Source of the DNA: Albibacterium profundi
Lineage (GTDB): Bacteria; Bacteroidota; Bacteroidia; Sphingobacteriales; Sphingobacteriaceae
NCBI RefSeq assembly: GCF_042159835.1
Contig: NZ_JBBVGT010000003.1
Span: forward strand, 558,001-622,000
Direction of reading: 5' to 3'
Length of the DNA stretch: 64,000 nt
Below the pieces are notes generated by a model. It did no database searches and was not told the DNA's origin. It saw only the letters and a program-made list of their open reading frames with translations. Below, piece after piece: positions 1 through 7,265 of the stretch (its first letter is position 1; each line of letters starts with the position of its first letter). The translations under genes were made by a program, and so were the position numbers.

Positions 1-1148
1 AAGCAGATACCAAAGAAAGGAATCTGATTTTCACGTGCATACTTAATAGATTGGATCTTTCCATCCAGTCCACGTTCACCAAAACCGGGCGCCACCAAGA
101 TTCCGCTCATGTGCTTCAATTTATCGGCAACATTGGCGTCGGTGATATCTTCAGAAGAAAGACAATGTACATGAACTTTGCATTCATTCTGTGCACCAGC
201 GTGTATAAATGCTTCTGTAATCGATTTATATGCATCGGGCAACTCTACATACTTGCCTATTAATGCAATGCCAATTTCCGAAGTGGGGTTCTTTAACTTT
301 CCTAAAAACGCTTTCCAAAGATCAAGATTTGGTTCCGGTTTAGTCGGTAACTTCAATTTAGCTAAAACCGTTTTATCCAACTGCTCTTTCATCATCAGGA
401 GCGGCACATCATAGATAGATGGAGCGTCAATTGATTCGACGACAGCATTGAGATTAACATTACAGAACAATGCTAGTTTTTTACGAATTTCGCTTGTTAA
501 ATGGTGTTCTGTTCTGCAAACTAAAATATCGGGCTGAATGCCATATTCCAATAGCATTTTAACCGAATGTTGCGTCGGTTTTGTTTTTAACTCGCCAGCC
601 GCTGCAAGAAATGGAACTAATGTGAGGTGAATAACCAACGAGTCGTTATTGCCCAATTCCCAACGTAATTGGCGAACAGCTTCAATAAACGGCAAAGATT
701 CAATATCACCCACAGTACCACCTAATTCGGTAATTACAATGTCGTAATCTTCATTTTCACCAAGTAGCCGCATATTGCGTTTAATTTCATCCGTAATATG
801 TGGAACAACTTGAACGGTTTTACCCAAGTAATCGCCTGCACGCTCCTTTTGAATTACATGTTGGTAGATTCTACCTGTCGTAATGTTATTGGCTTGTGAA
901 GTTGGCGTGTTCAAAAATCGTTCATAATGCCCTAAGTCCAAATCGGTTTCGGCACCGTCTTCCGTTACAAAGCATTCGCCATGCTCATACGGATTGAGTG
1001 TGCCTGGATCAACATTGATATAAGGGTCAAATTTTTGAATGGTTACACTGTAACCACGTGCTTGAAGAAGTTTAGCTAAGGATGCTGAAATAATACCTTT
1101 ACCTAAAGACGAGGTAACGCCGCCCGTAACGAAGATGTATTTTGTCAT
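1..1148 (-). CDS. pyrG: CTP synthase, N-terminal part (cut by window edge)
   Basis: Makes CTP from UTP, ATP and glutamine in the cytoplasm, the last step of pyrimidine nucleotide synthesis. The visible part is the first 382 residues of a protein that is usually about 535-540 aa. It opens with MTKYIFVTGGVTSSLGKG, the P-loop-like nucleotide site of the synthetase domain, and contains the conserved segments DPYINVDPGT, GECFVTEDGAETDLDLGHYERF and ELGGTVGDIES. The start of the glutamine amidotransferase domain (APGFGERG) is reached just before the edge. The C-terminus lies outside the window. The gene is divergent from rhlE and has its own promoter. Identification is certain; only the 3' end is unseen. 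Confidence 0.97.
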   Translation of the reverse strand, partial: MTKYIFVTGGVTSSLGKGIISASLAKLLQARGYSVTIQKFDPYINVDPGTLNPYEHGECFVTEDGAETDLDLGHYERFLNTPTSQANNITTGRIYQHVIQKERAGDYLGKTVQVVPHITDEIKRNMRLLGENEDYDIVITELGGTVGDIESLPFIEAVRQLRWELGNNDSLVIHLTLVPFLAAAGELKTKPTQHSVKMLLEYGIQPDILVCRTEHHLTSEIRKKLALFCNVNLNAVVESIDAPSIYDVPLLMMKEQLDKTVLAKLKLPTKPEPNLDLWKAFLGKLKNPTSEIGIALIGKYVELPDAYKSITEAFIHAGAQNECKVHVHCLSSEDITDANVADKLKHMSGILVAPGFGERGLDGKIQSIKYARENQIPFFGIC

Positions 1149-1218
1149 GTCATTATTTTGGATAAACCCTCAAAAAAATTGCTTTTAGACTATTTTCTGA
1201 TTGTTTTCGTACGGGATA

Positions 1219-1247
1219 CAAAAGTAAGAATTATTGTTGGTTTTCAA
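1219..1247 (-). promoter_or_regulatory. Bacteroidota-type promoter of pyrG
   Basis: On the minus strand CTTG near 1245-1248 is followed after 18 bases by TACTTTTG (1219-1226), matching the Bacteroidota -33 TTG / -7 TAnnTTTG consensus. The predicted transcript start lies about 65 bases upstream of the pyrG ATG. Assigned by pattern only. Confidence 0.55.
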
Positions 1248-1264
1248 GACCGAAATAATAATAA

Positions 1265-1296
1265 TTGATTAATTGGTCGTTTTTTTCGTACTTTTG
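1265..1296 (+). promoter_or_regulatory. Bacteroidota-type promoter of rhlE
   Basis: TTG at 1265-1267, a 21-base spacer and TACTTTTG at 1289-1296 match the Bacteroidota vegetative promoter. It predicts a leader of about 18 bases before the TTG start at 1321 and is divergent from the pyrG promoter about 20 bases away. Confidence 0.55.
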
Positions 1297-1320
1297 TAAC
1301 TAAATTAATTCTATATACTA

Positions 1321-2574
1321 TTGACTTTTACTGACTTTGCTTTTGACGATCAATTATTAGATGGTCTAAATAGCATGGGTTTCAAAACCCCAACTCCGAT
1401 ACAAACCCAAGCCATTCCAATCGTACAATCAGCTCATGATCTTATCGCATGTGCACAAACTGGCACCGGTAAGACAGCTTCTTATTTGCTTCCAGTTATG
1501 GATGGTATTTGTCGTTTAGAAAAGAGACCACCCATTAGCGCATTGATATTGGCACCTACCAGAGAACTGGCTTTGCAAATTGATCAGCAGGTTGAAGGAC
1601 TTGCCTATTTTACAGGTATTACCTCCATTGCTATCTACGGCGGTGGTAATGGGATTGATTATGAACAACAAAGACGTTCTCTAAGAGAAGGGGTAGACAT
1701 CGTCATTGCCACTCCCGGGCGGTTAATTGCGCATTTGAATTCGGGCGGTGTTTTGCTAGACCAACTTAAATATCTTGTACTTGATGAAGCCGACCGGATG
1801 CTCGATATGGGTTTCCAAGAAGATTTATTGCGTATTGTTGGAAAGCTACCTAAAGTCAGACAGACGCTCATGTTCTCGGCCACTATGCCAGCAAAAATTA
1901 GAAAGTTTGCTGAAAAGCTACTTAATAATCCACAACATGTCAATATAGCAACTTCAAAACCTGCAGAAGGAATCAAGCAAGAGGCTTACCGCACGTTTGA
2001 CGAACAAAAAAATAAGCTCTTGCTTTCTTTACTAAAAGAAGGCGATTATAATAGCATCATTATTTTTGCTTCCACCAAAGAGAAGGTGAAGCATCTGAGT
2101 ACTGACCTGCGGAAGTTGGGCTTAAAAGTAAAAGCATTCCACTCCGATTTAAAGCAAGAGGAAAGACAAGAAATCTTGTTGAATTTTAAAAATAAAAAGG
2201 TTTCTGTGTTAATTGGAACTGATGTATTGTCGCGAGGAATTGATGTGGATGGAATCGATCTTGTCGTTAACTTTGACGTTCCCGGTGATCCGGAAGATTA
2301 TATCCACCGAATTGGACGTACCGCTCGTGCTGAAACGACCGGAACAGCTATTACACTTGTGAATAATAAGGATTTCCGAAAATTCAAGGCTATTGAAGAG
2401 TTTATGGGTAGGGTAGTGGATATTATTCCTTTACCCGAGTTTCTGGGTGAAGGCCCGTCTAATCCTTTAGCTTCAACCAATAAAAACGGAAACAACAGAC
2501 GAAAGAAAAAACCATTTAGGAAGAACGGTCAACGCAAACACTTTTCTAAAAAGAAACCAGATGCAGTAGGGTAG
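1321..2574 (+). CDS. rhlE: DEAD-box ATP-dependent RNA helicase, RhlE type
   Basis: Cytoplasmic RNA-unwinding ATPase acting in ribosome assembly or RNA turnover. All superfamily 2 motifs are visible in order: a Q motif near residues 21-30 (FKTPTPIQTQ), Walker A AQTGTGKT (45-52), PTRELA (79-84), TPGR (131-134), DEAD (155-158), SAT (186-188) and HRIGRTAR near 330. The C-terminal 40 residues are a lysine/arginine-rich tail typical of RhlE-like proteins and probably bind RNA. Length 417 aa is normal. The start codon is TTG, placed shortly after a good promoter. Its stop codon abuts the stop of the convergent small gene downstream. The exact subfamily (RhlE versus other DEAD paralogues) is inferred. 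Confidence 0.93.
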   Translation: MTFTDFAFDDQLLDGLNSMGFKTPTPIQTQAIPIVQSAHDLIACAQTGTGKTASYLLPVMDGICRLEKRPPISALILAPTRELALQIDQQVEGLAYFTGITSIAIYGGGNGIDYEQQRRSLREGVDIVIATPGRLIAHLNSGGVLLDQLKYLVLDEADRMLDMGFQEDLLRIVGKLPKVRQTLMFSATMPAKIRKFAEKLLNNPQHVNIATSKPAEGIKQEAYRTFDEQKNKLLLSLLKEGDYNSIIIFASTKEKVKHLSTDLRKLGLKVKAFHSDLKQEERQEILLNFKNKKVSVLIGTDVLSRGIDVDGIDLVVNFDVPGDPEDYIHRIGRTARAETTGTAITLVNNKDFRKFKAIEEFMGRVVDIIPLPEFLGEGPSNPLASTNKNGNNRRKKKPFRKNGQRKHFSKKKPDAVG

Positions 2575-2826
2575 TTACTCTATCGTATCATTATTTTTCG
2601 GCTCGGGATCTTGAAGCTTATCTGGGCGGATAATGTTTCTTACAGTCCATTCGCTCTTTTCGTCAGCAAAGCCTCTTTCAAAGAAAATGGTATAACGTTC
2701 GGAGCCGCCATCGTTCTTTTGTAGAACTACCTCGAAATCTATTTCCGTAAGTGTTTCTAATTCCGCAGGGGTCATTTCTGAGAGCTGTCGGAATCCTTCC
2801 TTTTTTATTTCTTCATCTGTATGCAT
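2575..2826 (-). CDS. conserved hypothetical protein, 83 aa
   Basis: I do not recognise a named family. The protein is small, acidic and soluble, without a signal peptide or membrane segment. Residues 30-65 (VVLQKNDGGSERYTIFFERGFADEK) look like a short beta-rich domain, and the tail is Asp/Glu/Asn-rich. It is convergent with rhlE, and the two stop codons are directly adjacent without a terminator hairpin. Coding is supported by the clean fit into the gap and by sensible composition, not by a motif. Confidence 0.6.
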   Translation of the reverse strand: MHTDEEIKKEGFRQLSEMTPAELETLTEIDFEVVLQKNDGGSERYTIFFERGFADEKSEWTVRNIIRPDKLQDPEPKNNDTIE

Positions 2827-3088
2827 ATGTTATAATACAATTAAAGCATAGTGCTTGTTTTAATTGCTTATAAGGGACGTGTATAATGAACATAATCAGT
2901 CGACAGGGGCTCAAGTCCACTTTGTCTAAACTCTGTAGCGATCTGTGCTCGGTGATAATAGAATGGTTTATAATGTAGAAAAGAATATTCTTCGCACCTG
3001 TTCTAAGTGTTATATTGATTGGATTGTTTTGATACTATAAATGTAATGTTTCTTAAATAATGGCGTAGTATTTGCATGTTTATTATTT

Positions 3089-3358
3089 ATGAAAAAGAAC
3101 TTAAGAAAATACTTTTTATATCTTACGATGATTGCAAGTGTGGCTTTCATGTCATCCTGTGCTACCTATTCAAATGGACGAGGTAACAATGGTCTCCCAC
3201 CTGGACAGGCCAAGAAGATATTTGGTACAAAATCGGCTAAACCTTTTGCCCCTGGTCAGCGAAAAAATAGAGGAAATCGTGGAAAAGGCAAAGGTAATAA
3301 AGGGAAGCATCACAAACATCGGAGTACGGTTATCTACCTTACACCTAATATTCGATAG
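3089..3358 (+). CDS. small basic lipoprotein with GLPPGQAKK motif
   Basis: An 89-residue precursor with a lipoprotein signal: basic MKKNLRK, a hydrophobic stretch (residues 8-20) and a lipobox ending at Cys24 (FMSSC). The mature part contains GNNGLPPGQAKKIFGTKSAK followed by APGQRK and a glycine/lysine/histidine-rich tail, so it is very basic. From memory, similar short Bacteroidota lipoproteins carrying GLPPGQAKK are often labelled 'quinol oxidase subunit 4' in databases, which looks like a propagated mistake because there are no membrane helices beyond the signal. No acidic surface-export signal follows the cysteine, so a periplasmic-facing location is more likely. Function unknown. Confidence 0.75.
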   Translation: MKKNLRKYFLYLTMIASVAFMSSCATYSNGRGNNGLPPGQAKKIFGTKSAKPFAPGQRKNRGNRGKGKGNKGKHHKHRSTVIYLTPNIR

Positions 3359-3410
3359 TACCGTAATATAAACACCACAATAGAGTCGAGTTGCAAACTC
3401 GGGGATCAGC

Positions 3411-3442
3411 TTTGTTTATCTATAGACGGTCACGTATATTTG
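3411..3442 (+). promoter_or_regulatory. Bacteroidota-type promoter of the epimerase operon
   Basis: TTTG at 3411-3414, a 20-base spacer and TATATTTG at 3435-3442 form a near-perfect Bacteroidota promoter. It lies inside the longest open frame of the epimerase and therefore argues for the downstream start at 3460, about 10 bases after the predicted transcript start. Confidence 0.65.
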
Positions 3443-3459
3443 TTAAAGACTGTTTGTAT

Positions 3460-3861
3460 ATGGAGAAAATTGATCATATCGGGATTGCGGTTGTAGACCT
3501 GAAGCAGGCGATTGCAAAATACGAGAAGGTGTTGGATAGGCTTTGTTATAAAACAGAGTCGGTAATATCTGAAAATGTAAAAACTGCTTTTTTAAGAATT
3601 GGTGAAAGCAAAATAGAGCTATTAGAAGCTATGGACAAGAATGGCCCTATAGCTGATTTTCTAGCTAGGAGAGGCGAAGGGGTTCATCACATCGCGTACG
3701 AGGTTATTGATATATACAGTGAAATTGAGCGATTTAAAGCGCAAGGTTTCAGAGTTTTGAATGATAAACCAAGAAAAGGAGCTGATAATAAACTGGTTTG
3801 TTTTATTCATCCAAAAGACTGTCACGGTGTGTTGACAGAGTTGGTGCAGTCGATCAAATAG
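3460..3861 (+). CDS. mce: methylmalonyl-CoA epimerase
   Basis: Converts (2S)- to (2R)-methylmalonyl-CoA in the propionate/succinate pathway. The 133-residue protein is a vicinal-oxygen-chelate fold with two beta-alpha-beta-beta-beta modules. The metal ligands of the family are recognisable: His6 in KIDHIGIAV, the region around Glu53 (SKIELLEA), His76/His77 in GVHHIAYEV and Glu127 in GVLTELVQ. The C-terminal block FIHPKDCHGVLTELVQ is diagnostic. The frame is open upstream to 3391, but that would place the start before the promoter and add residues foreign to the family, so 3460 is chosen. The mutase is not in the window. The next gene follows after 10 bases and is probably co-transcribed. Confidence 0.93.
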   Translation: MEKIDHIGIAVVDLKQAIAKYEKVLDRLCYKTESVISENVKTAFLRIGESKIELLEAMDKNGPIADFLARRGEGVHHIAYEVIDIYSEIERFKAQGFRVLNDKPRKGADNKLVCFIHPKDCHGVLTELVQSIK

Positions 3862-3871
3862 ATAGCTAAGA

Positions 3872-5059
3872 ATGAAGCTACAGATAATCAAAGCGAGCTT
3901 AGGTTACGATGGTAGCGGCAACTTAAAAGAGGGTCTTATCCTTCAAAAACAGTATGATTGTCTGCTGCTTGGTGGAAGCCAGAATATTACTGTGGATGGT
4001 ATTGAATCGGTCCGTTTTTATCTCAACAGCAAACAGGTTCCCGACGGGGATATCAGGCTTTGCTTCCCTAAGAGTGATCGAAATACTCAAAATAGACGTC
4101 TTGATGCTGAAGACGAGTTAGCATTTCAAATCACGGTAGTTAACCCCTTACTCCAAGGGGGTGGCTTACAGTTAGAATTTCGTTTTAAAGAAGCAACGAA
4201 CGAAAGTGGAACTCCGGTCGTCACCAGACCAAGGAGGTTTAAATTTTGGATACACTATGCTTTTCGTTGGTTTCAAAGACCTCAAGTACTAAATGAGATA
4301 ACGGAGCGAAAAGTATACCCGTGGAAAATAAGTCAACATAGCACTTCTTTATGTGGTATTGCATGTATTTTCTACTTCTTGATTAAGGACGATCCAGATA
4401 CCTATGAACGCTTAGCCCTGCGCTTGCATCAGTACGGTTATGCGCATCATAATAATTTCTTGATCTTACCGAATGCATATTTGTGTCGTATTGATCCAGA
4501 AAAGAATCACCAATATCCAAGAAATATGGCCTATGTCGATTGGATTACATTAGCTTCAGTGCGAAATGTAGAAAGTCGGTTAGGATATCAAGGTAGGGCA
4601 AGTCAGGTGGCGAGTGCGATTAATTGGCCCCATATCTTGATCAAATTGGGTCGGAACTTCTTGGGCTATCAAAACACCCACTTTAAATTATTTTCACCTA
4701 TAAAGACGTATATACGGGATTACCTGAAAGATAATATTAAATTGAAAATTCTGGTAGAAGAGGTGGATCGATACTACCAACAGGGATCGAAGATAATTCT
4801 GTTGGTGGATTCGGATATGCTTTATAATCACTCGCATTACCATCTTAAAAACTTCATTCAATACCATTGGGTGGCTTACGAAGGCGGTCTACGGATGGTC
4901 GATCAGAAGGGAGAGCCGACTAGCGACTATGCATCGGTTAGGACAATATGTTTCGATATTTTCTCTTGGGGTGAAGAAATAAAGCATTCCCGTACGTCCA
5001 AAGGGATTTCCAGGAATGCTTTTATTAGAAACTATTACGGCTATATCCGTATAAGTTAA
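3872..5059 (+). CDS. uncharacterised protein with C39/papain-like cysteine-peptidase-like C-terminal half
   Basis: I do not recognise a named family. The 395-residue protein has no signal peptide and no membrane helix. Residues 1-125 look beta-rich. Residues 150-350 carry a papain-like arrangement: Gln155, then Cys161 in the pattern Q-x5-C-G-x-A-C (Cys161, Cys165), as in C39 peptidases, then His332 in YHWVAYEGG and Asp344 in MVDQKGEP. Known C39 enzymes use Gln/Cys/His/Asp in this order and similar spacing. The function (peptidase, transglutaminase-like enzyme or effector/toxin) is inference. It starts 10 bases after the methylmalonyl-CoA epimerase stop and overlaps the convergent S46 peptidase gene by 4 bases. 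Confidence 0.7.
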   Translation: MKLQIIKASLGYDGSGNLKEGLILQKQYDCLLLGGSQNITVDGIESVRFYLNSKQVPDGDIRLCFPKSDRNTQNRRLDAEDELAFQITVVNPLLQGGGLQLEFRFKEATNESGTPVVTRPRRFKFWIHYAFRWFQRPQVLNEITERKVYPWKISQHSTSLCGIACIFYFLIKDDPDTYERLALRLHQYGYAHHNNFLILPNAYLCRIDPEKNHQYPRNMAYVDWITLASVRNVESRLGYQGRASQVASAINWPHILIKLGRNFLGYQNTHFKLFSPIKTYIRDYLKDNIKLKILVEEVDRYYQQGSKIILLVDSDMLYNHSHYHLKNFIQYHWVAYEGGLRMVDQKGEPTSDYASVRTICFDIFSWGEEIKHSRTSKGISRNAFIRNYYGYIRIS

Positions 5060-7197
5060 ATACCCATTTCCTCTAGCAGGAAGTTGGCATTGTCTATTTT
5101 GTCAGCTACCCAAAGTACGTAGCGAATGTCAACACCAATCGACCGGCTATAGCTTTCATTCCAAGCAAAATCATTGATTGTAGCGTCGTATGCACGGTCA
5201 AAGTTGACGCCTACCAGTTCTCCTTTGGAGTTCATAATGGGTGATCCCGAATTACCACCCGTGGTATCCATGTTGTATAGCATGTTTACCGGTACATCAC
5301 CTAACTCATCCATAGCATACTTTCCAAAGTTTTTTGCTTCCCACTCTTGTCTGATTTTTTCAGGGTAATCATACTCTGGATTGTCTATACGACCTTTTTC
5401 AATGATCCCTTTGATTGTAGTAAAAGGTGTTACGTAGGTTGCGTCTGCTGGCGAATAACCCCGAATATAGCCGAAGGTTAAACGTAGTGTGCTATTCGCA
5501 TCGGGAATAAAGTCTTTCTTTTGAAACCTTTCTTTAACTGCAACATAATCGCCCATTAGTTTATTGAGAACTCCTTCTTGACGTTCTGCTTCAGGACGTA
5601 ATTCTATAAGTTGTTGATTGATAGCTTGCTGAAAGACCATAAGCTCATCGGAATAGCCAAGTAGGGCTTCAGGTGATTCTAATAATTCATTGAATACAAA
5701 ATCACGGTCTTTTAATTTTGATGACGAAAGACTGGTATTAACAAACTGTAATGGGTTGGAAACCATTTTCATGGCAGCGATAGGTTGATCGCTTGCTATT
5801 TCCGCTCCGTCAACTAACATATGTCCGAAGATTGCGCTATCGACGTCAAAATAGTAGCTGTCATATATTCTTTCTAATGCACTCTTTAAGTTCGGTAGAT
5901 TGGCTTTAAAAGCTTTTGGTTTGTTGGTGCTCGCGATTAAAGAGGCCTTAAATGAGTTTATATAGCGAGCAGCATTCAATAGACTGGTACTTGAATGGAT
6001 TTGGCTGAACCACATATCGCGTTTTGCATCCGCAAAAACTTTTTGGTAATATTGATCGATATCTGACATCAAGTTGCCATAGTTATCCTTAAGCTCTGGG
6101 CTAGCTGCTATAAATTCCGCTAAGGCTTGGTCTTCTTTTTCTTTCGTTGCAACAAGTTGGATGCCGTTCAGTCCCTTCATTTTGCCTTGGTAATTTTTCA
6201 TTACGTTGGCATTTCTTTTGATGCGCGTTGCTAAGCTGATTTCAGTAGCCTTGTTATTCTTTCCCGCTTCCTCCATTACTTTATTTTGAAATTCGTAAAG
6301 TTCTGATGTGTATGGAAGTAAGAATCTTTCTTGATATTCAATGTATTGTGCAGGTCGGTGACGGAAGGTGCGACCCGGATAACCAAGGATAAAGGTAAAA
6401 TCTCCTTCTTTAACACCTTGCGCGTTTACTTTTAAATGCTTTTTAGGGTTGTATGGAACATTGTCTTTCGAGTAGGAAGCTGGTGATCCGTCCGGTGCTA
6501 CATAAGCCCGGAGGAAGGCAAAATCGCCTGTATGTCTTGGCCATACCCAGTTATCACTTTCCCCGCCAAAGACTCCAATGCTTTCCTTCGGTACATAGAC
6601 CAAGCGTACATCTTCAATGGTTTTATAACGGAAGAGTACATAGCTTTTGCCGATAAACATTTCCGAAACCTCTGCCTTGATAGAGGGGTCTTTTTTCTCT
6701 GCCTCTTGTGCTATTTTTTGTCTTTCTTTGGTAATGATTCGTATTCTTTCAGCTGGATCATGGGCTGATGCAGCAGCTTTCAGCACGCGGTCAGAAACAT
6801 CTTCATATCCTTCTGTAATACGAATGGTTAAACCTTTCGCTTCAATTTCCTGCCCTCTCTGTGGTGCGACAAAACCATTGGTCAAATAATCGTTCTCTGG
6901 CGTGCTAGCTGCCTGTACAGCGCCGAATGCACAGTGATGGTTGGTTATGATAAGCCCTTCGTCTGATACAAAGGATCCTGTACATCCGCCAACGCGGACA
7001 AGAGCGTCAACCAGTCCGACATTTCCAGGATTAAAAATATCTGTCCGGTCGATTTCCAATCCGGCTTTTTTCAAGTCGACTCGGTTCAGATCACTTAATG
7101 GGTACATTCCTTCGTCGAGGTTCGTGAAGGAATTGCTGCAGAAACCCGCGATAACAAGGAAAACTATCGCTAAGGTATTTTTGTTAAAAATCTTCAT
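5056..7197 (-). CDS. S46 family dipeptidyl-peptidase (DPP7/DPP11 type)
   Basis: Exported serine exopeptidase that releases dipeptides from oligopeptides in the periplasm. The 713-residue precursor starts with a signal peptide (MKIFNKNTLAIVFLVIAGFC). The chymotrypsin-like triad is visible: His87/88 in TNHHCAF, an Asp in the WPRHTGDFAF region and Ser650 in GGNSGSP. Eighteen residues after the serine lies Arg668 in VNFDRAY. In the Porphyromonas enzymes an Arg at this position marks DPP11 (cleavage after Asp/Glu) and Gly marks DPP7, so DPP11-like specificity is inferred. It is divergent from the CLC gene and convergent, with a 4-base overlap, to the C39-like gene. Confidence 0.93.
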   Translation of the reverse strand: MKIFNKNTLAIVFLVIAGFCSNSFTNLDEGMYPLSDLNRVDLKKAGLEIDRTDIFNPGNVGLVDALVRVGGCTGSFVSDEGLIITNHHCAFGAVQAASTPENDYLTNGFVAPQRGQEIEAKGLTIRITEGYEDVSDRVLKAAASAHDPAERIRIITKERQKIAQEAEKKDPSIKAEVSEMFIGKSYVLFRYKTIEDVRLVYVPKESIGVFGGESDNWVWPRHTGDFAFLRAYVAPDGSPASYSKDNVPYNPKKHLKVNAQGVKEGDFTFILGYPGRTFRHRPAQYIEYQERFLLPYTSELYEFQNKVMEEAGKNNKATEISLATRIKRNANVMKNYQGKMKGLNGIQLVATKEKEDQALAEFIAASPELKDNYGNLMSDIDQYYQKVFADAKRDMWFSQIHSSTSLLNAARYINSFKASLIASTNKPKAFKANLPNLKSALERIYDSYYFDVDSAIFGHMLVDGAEIASDQPIAAMKMVSNPLQFVNTSLSSSKLKDRDFVFNELLESPEALLGYSDELMVFQQAINQQLIELRPEAERQEGVLNKLMGDYVAVKERFQKKDFIPDANSTLRLTFGYIRGYSPADATYVTPFTTIKGIIEKGRIDNPEYDYPEKIRQEWEAKNFGKYAMDELGDVPVNMLYNMDTTGGNSGSPIMNSKGELVGVNFDRAYDATINDFAWNESYSRSIGVDIRYVLWVADKIDNANFLLEEMGI

Positions 7198-7223
7198 AAA
7201 ATATTAAATACTGTGGAACATAT

Positions 7224-7240
7224 TATATTTGTCAAAGTTA
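7224..7240. promoter_or_regulatory. back-to-back -7 elements of the CLC and S46 genes
   Basis: On the plus strand TATATTTG lies at 7224-7231 for the CLC gene (start 7266). On the minus strand TAACTTTG lies at 7233-7240 for the S46 peptidase (start 7197). The two -7 elements nearly abut in opposite orientation, so polymerase should occupy only one at a time. Neither has a clear -33 TTG. Confidence 0.4.
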
Positions 7241-7265
7241 AGAACTTTCCGAATAGTAAACGATC

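Noticed and set aside
51..414. Two plus-strand open frames inside pyrG
   Set aside because: Antisense shadows of the well-conserved pyrG coding sequence.
3391..3459. 23-codon extension of methylmalonyl-CoA epimerase
   Set aside because: Contains the gene's own promoter; family proteins start at the MEKIDHIG position.
5174..7207. Several plus-strand open frames opposite the S46 peptidase
   Set aside because: Antisense shadows; the peptidase has a signal peptide and full catalytic motifs.
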